Shown in pieces: positions 6,179 through 8,756 of a stretch of DNA of 8,756 bases. The number at the start of each line of letters is the position of its first letter. Position 1 is the first letter of the stretch. A program made the position numbers and the translations under genes. Origin of the DNA: Lysobacterales bacterium (lineage in GTDB: Bacteria > Pseudomonadota > Gammaproteobacteria > Xanthomonadales > Xanthomonadaceae); contig JAATFS010000319.1 in NCBI GenBank assembly GCA_015655035.1, positions 1-8,756 on the forward strand, in the 5' to 3' direction. Under the pieces are notes generated by a model. That model saw only the letters and a program-made list of their open reading frames with translations, was not told where the DNA came from and did not search any database.

Positions 6179-7636
6179 TCAGCCGACGCTGCCTTCCAGC
6201 GACACTTCCAGCAGCTTCTTGGCCTCGACTGCGAATTCCATCGGCAGTTCGCGGAAGACCTGCTTGCAGAAACCGTCGACGATCATCGACACCGCATCCT
6301 CCTGGCCGATGCCGCGCGCGCGGCAGTAGAACAACTGGTCGTCGCTGATCTTGGAGGTGGTGGCCTCGTGCTCGACCGTGGCGCCCGGATTCTTCACTTC
6401 GATATACGGGAAGGTGTGAGCGCCGCATTTCTTGCCGATCAGCAGCGAATCGCACTGGGTGTAGTTGCGCGCCCCTTCGGCGTTGCGATCCACTTTGACC
6501 AGGCCACGGTAGGTATTCTGGCCGCGACCGGCGCTGATGCCCTTGCTGACGATCTTGCTCTTGGTGCGCTTGCCGATATGGATCATCTTGGTGCCGGTAT
6601 CGGCCTGCTGGCGATGATGGGTCAGGGCGACCGAATGGAACTCCCCCACCGAGTCATCGCCGAGCAATACACAGGACGGGTACTTCCAGGTGATCGCCGA
6701 GCCGGTTTCGACCTGGGTCCAGGTGACCTTGCTGCGATCGCCGCGGCACTCGGCACGCTTGGTGACGAAGTTGTAGATGCCGCCACGTCCTTCCTCGTCA
6801 CCCGGGTACCAGTTCTGCACCGTGGAATACTTGATTTCCGCGTCTTCCAGCGTAACCAGTTCAACCACGGCGGCATGCAGCTGGTTTTCGTCGCGCATCG
6901 GCGCGGTGCAACCTTCCAGGTAGGACACGTAGCCCTTGTCCTCGCAGACGATCAGGGTGCGCTCGAACTGGCCGGTATGGCCGGCGTTGATGCGGAAGTA
7001 GGTGCTCAATTCCATCGGGCAGCGCACACCGCTGGGAATGAACACGAAACTGCCATCGGAGAACACCGCCGAGTTCAGCGCGGCGAAGTAGTTGTCGCCC
7101 ACCGGCACCACGCTGCCCAGGTACTGCTTGACCAGCTCGGGATGCTCCTTGATGGCCTCGGACATCGAGCAGAAGATAACGCCCTTCTCGGCCAGTTCCT
7201 TGCGGAACGTTGTGCCGACCGAAACCGAATCGAATACCGCATCCACCGCCACGCCGGCCAGCTTGGCGCGCTCGTGCAGCGGCACGCCGAGCTTGTCGTA
7301 GGTGTCGAGCAGTTCCTTCGGCACGTCGTCGAGCGAGGCGTACTTCGGGCCCTTGGGCGCGGAGTAGTAGCTCAGGGCCTGGAAGTCGATCGGCGCGATC
7401 TTCAGCTTGGCCCACTCCGGCATCGGCATTTTCAGCCAGTGGCGGTAGGCGGACAGGCGCCATTCGGTCATCCACTCCGGCTCTTCCTTCTTGGCCGACA
7501 GGGCACGGATGATGTCTTCGCTCAGGCCGGGCGGGAGCGAGTCCGATTCGATATCGGTGATGAAACCGGCGTCGTAGCGTCGGCCGAGCCGTTCAATGAT
7601 TTCGGCGTTCTGCGGGGGGGCTAGTTCGGTGGCCAT
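6179..7636 (-). CDS. sufB: Fe-S assembly scaffold subunit SufB
   Basis: Main scaffold of the SUF pathway; receives persulfide sulfur and holds the nascent cluster with SufC and SufD. 485 residues against 495 in E. coli. The C-terminal SUF-BD region is highly characteristic: C395 in NYTQCDSLLIG (391-401) and E424 in VEHEATTSK (421-429) align, with an offset of 10, to the essential C405 and E434 of E. coli SufB. The protein ends in the family-typical LEGSVG. The start at 7636 lies 16 nt after the regulator stop, with only a weak AGG 7 nt upstream. A run of seven C (minus strand) falls at codons 6-8. The stop is in the same frame as sufC, with 39 sense codons between. Confidence 0.97.
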   Translation of the reverse strand: MATELAPPQNAEIIERLGRRYDAGFITDIESDSLPPGLSEDIIRALSAKKEEPEWMTEWRLSAYRHWLKMPMPEWAKLKIAPIDFQALSYYSAPKGPKYASLDDVPKELLDTYDKLGVPLHERAKLAGVAVDAVFDSVSVGTTFRKELAEKGVIFCSMSEAIKEHPELVKQYLGSVVPVGDNYFAALNSAVFSDGSFVFIPSGVRCPMELSTYFRINAGHTGQFERTLIVCEDKGYVSYLEGCTAPMRDENQLHAAVVELVTLEDAEIKYSTVQNWYPGDEEGRGGIYNFVTKRAECRGDRSKVTWTQVETGSAITWKYPSCVLLGDDSVGEFHSVALTHHRQQADTGTKMIHIGKRTKSKIVSKGISAGRGQNTYRGLVKVDRNAEGARNYTQCDSLLIGKKCGAHTFPYIEVKNPGATVEHEATTSKISDDQLFYCRARGIGQEDAVSMIVDGFCKQVFRELPMEFAVEAKKLLEVSLEGSVG

Positions 7637-7652
7637 AGGGCTGCCTACAGGT

Positions 7653-8111
7653 TCAAGTGGTGGCGACGCGAGCGGCGATGGCGCGCCGCCGGCCGTCGCC
7701 GGATGGAGAGAGGGGGTGGAGCATCTGCGCCAGGGTGACGCCGCGCAGCGCTTCGGCCACCACGTCGTTGATCAGGCGCCAATTGGCGCGAACGCCGCAC
7801 TGGTGGGCGATGCCGCATTGACCATGGTCCTGGCTGCATTCGGTGATTGCCAGCGGGCCTTCCATCGCCTCGACGATCTCGATCAAGGTGATTTCCTGGG
7901 CATCACGGGCCAGTCGATAGCCGCCGTGCACGCCACGCAGGCCTTCCACCAGCCCGGCCTGGGCCAGCGGCTTGAGCAGCTTGCTGACGGTCGGCGGCTC
8001 CAGCCCGGCCTGCTCGGCCAGCTCGTTCGAGCTCAGCACTTCACCCGCGCGCGCTGCCAGGACGGTCAGCACGACAGTAGCGTAATCGGTGAGCTTGGTG
8101 ACGCGCAGCAT
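7653..8111 (-). CDS. Rrf2-family SUF system regulator
   Basis: DNA-binding regulator of the IscR/Rrf2 family, 152 residues, matching the class described as the Xanthomonas-type SUF operon regulator. The N-terminal winged helix begins MLRVTKLTDYA, with the recognition region around LSSNELAEQAGLEPPTVSKL (26-45) and the wing at LRGVHGGYRLAR (58-69). Three cysteines, C92, C99 and C105, lie where IscR has its cluster ligands C92, C98 and C104, but the first gap is one residue longer (C-x6-C-x5-C). A labile Fe-S cluster and feedback control of the operon are inferred. It is the first gene of the operon, 16 nt before sufB. No good ribosome binding site precedes the ATG (AGGA is about 17 nt away). 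The C-terminal tail is short and basic. Confidence 0.93.
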   Translation of the reverse strand: MLRVTKLTDYATVVLTVLAARAGEVLSSNELAEQAGLEPPTVSKLLKPLAQAGLVEGLRGVHGGYRLARDAQEITLIEIVEAMEGPLAITECSQDHGQCGIAHQCGVRANWRLINDVVAEALRGVTLAQMLHPLSPSGDGRRRAIAARVATT

Positions 8112-8130
8112 GGTGGAATGTGTTGAATCC

Positions 8131-8157
8131 TAAAGCGGACCGAAATTGTACGCTTTA
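8131..8157. promoter_or_regulatory. Dyad operator candidate over the suf promoter
   Basis: Perfect inverted repeat TAAAGCG-N13-CGCTTTA, 27 bp in all. It covers the -10 box and the expected transcription start of the regulator-suf promoter. Its length and symmetry resemble IscR/Rrf2 sites (about 25-26 bp), though the bases do not match either E. coli IscR consensus. Most likely bound by the Rrf2 protein encoded just downstream, giving autorepression. Confidence 0.55.
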
Positions 8158-8173
8158 TCTCCGGCAAGGCCAA
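8145..8173 (-). promoter_or_regulatory. Sigma-70-type promoter of the suf operon
   Basis: On the minus strand -35 TTGGCC (4 of 6) and -10 TACAAT (5 of 6) are separated by exactly 17 bp. The predicted start near 8138 gives a leader of about 26 nt before the regulator ATG. This is the only good promoter seen upstream of the operon. Confidence 0.6.
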
Positions 8174-8220
8174 CCACAGGGTTCAGGTAAGGAAACGGCG
8201 CCTGCTTTGGATCGCGGGGA

Positions 8221-8250
8221 TTGGCGCATCCTGGCCCGGCGGGCCACAAT
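8221..8250 (+). promoter_or_regulatory. Possible promoter of the SET gene with internal palindrome
   Basis: TTGGCG (8221-8226) and CACAAT (8245-8250), each 4 of 6 to consensus, are 18 bp apart and would start transcription about 20 nt before the SET ATG. A perfect palindrome TGGCCC-GGC-GGGCCA (8232-8246) fills the spacer and touches the -10 box, where a repressor could bind. Both boxes are weak. Confidence 0.35.
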
Positions 8251-8276
8251 GGACTGCCCCCTCAACGGAAGCCTTC

Positions 8277-8744
8277 ATGTCGCGCAAGATCGCCGCCCGC
8301 AAGTCCCGCATCCATGGCAACGGCGTATTCGCCGTCGCGCCGCTCAAGAAAGGCGAGCGGGTCATCGAGTACAAGGGGCGCCGACGCACGCATGCGGAAG
8401 TGGATCGCGACGACAGCGGCGACGTGGAAAGCGGGCATACCTTCCTGTTCACCCTCAGCGACAAGTACGTCATCGATGCCAACTACGAGGGCAACGACGC
8501 ACGCTGGATGAACCACAGTTGCAGTCCCAACTGCGAAGCGTTGATCGAGGAAGACGACGGCGACGACCGGCGCAAGGACAAGGTCGTGATCGAAGCTCTG
8601 CGCAACATCAAGCCGGGCGAAGAACTGACCTACAACTACGGCATCACCCTGAGCGAGCGCCACACGCCGCGCCTGAAGAAGATCTGGGAGTGCCGCTGCG
8701 GTGCCAGGAACTGCACCGGCACCATGCTCCAGCCCAAGCGCTGA
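8277..8744 (+). CDS. SET-domain protein-lysine N-methyltransferase
   Basis: S-adenosylmethionine-dependent lysine methyltransferase of the SET superfamily, 155 residues, essentially a lone SET domain with a post-SET tail. Seen in order: the N-terminal SAM-binding part GNGVFAVAPLKKGERVIEYKG (14-34; HGNGVFA is the usual 'GxGVFA' motif), the core NHSCSPNC (79-86) that forms the knot and holds N79/H80 for cofactor binding, GEELTYNYG (114-122) with the catalytic tyrosine, and a post-SET zinc motif C139-x-C141-x4-C146. The third and fourth elements make it a complete, probably active enzyme. An acidic stretch EEDDGDD (91-97) interrupts the core. GGAA lies 6 nt before the ATG. It is divergent from the suf operon; the target protein is unknown. 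Confidence 0.92.
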   Translation: MSRKIAARKSRIHGNGVFAVAPLKKGERVIEYKGRRRTHAEVDRDDSGDVESGHTFLFTLSDKYVIDANYEGNDARWMNHSCSPNCEALIEEDDGDDRRKDKVVIEALRNIKPGEELTYNYGITLSERHTPRLKKIWECRCGARNCTGTMLQPKR

Positions 8745-8756
8745 ACGAGCCTGGCT

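Noticed and set aside
7614..7620. Run of seven C early in sufB as a phase-variation tract
   Set aside because: Seven is short for slippage, it merely encodes Ala-Pro-Pro, and switching off an essential scaffold is unlikely.
5645..7624. Open plus-strand frame of 659 codons opposite sufB and sufC
   Set aside because: It is antisense to two unmistakable suf genes, has no family resemblance and is His/Gln/Arg/Ala-rich, as expected for the reverse frame of GC-rich genes.
1..8756. CRISPR arrays, tRNA or rRNA genes, insertion sequences
   Set aside because: No direct-repeat array with spacers, no cloverleaf or rRNA motif recognised, and no transposase-like frame.

Overview
The window looks like a chromosomal segment from a GC-rich gammaproteobacterium, most likely Xanthomonadaceae (Xanthomonas/Stenotrophomonas-like). 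The reasons are the codon usage, an Rrf2 regulator heading a sufBCDS operon as in that family, a Tsr-type chemoreceptor, and short intergenic heptamer arrays of the GGATTCG/GGATTGG kind. The genus is inferred from memory of these arrangements, not from a search.

Layout. Positions 1-1538 (minus) hold the N-terminal 512 residues of a methyl-accepting chemotaxis protein that runs off the left edge. Positions 1539-1799 are non-coding and contain a nested hairpin followed by TTTT on the minus strand. Positions 1800-2665 (minus) hold a GNAT acetyltransferase and a small Rieske [2Fe-2S] protein, joined by an ATGA overlap. Positions 2666-2766 are a spacer with a strong GC-rich hairpin and a -10-like box placed for leaderless transcription of the acetyltransferase gene. 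Positions 2767-8111 (minus) hold the SUF iron-sulfur assembly operon, transcribed rrf2-type regulator, sufB, sufC, sufD, sufS. Positions 8112-8276 are a divergent regulatory region. Positions 8277-8744 (plus) encode a complete small SET-domain protein-lysine methyltransferase.

How the genes work together. SufB, SufC and SufD form the scaffold/ATPase complex, and SufS supplies sulfane sulfur from cysteine. The Rrf2 protein carries three cysteines placed like the cluster ligands of IscR, so it probably senses Fe-S status and feeds back on the operon. Its promoter (TTGGCC-N17-TACAAT) is overlapped by a perfect dyad, TAAAGCG-N13-CGCTTTA, which is the best operator candidate in the window. No sufE, sufU, sufA or sufT is present here, so the sulfur acceptor and carrier proteins must be elsewhere.

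No wholly new system is evident. The points most worth a second look are the regulator's dyad operator, a heptamer-repeat element that replaces the ribosome binding site of sufC, a Tyr in the SufC ABC signature, a run of five HAMP-like units in the chemoreceptor, and the possibly leaderless acetyltransferase-Rieske pair.
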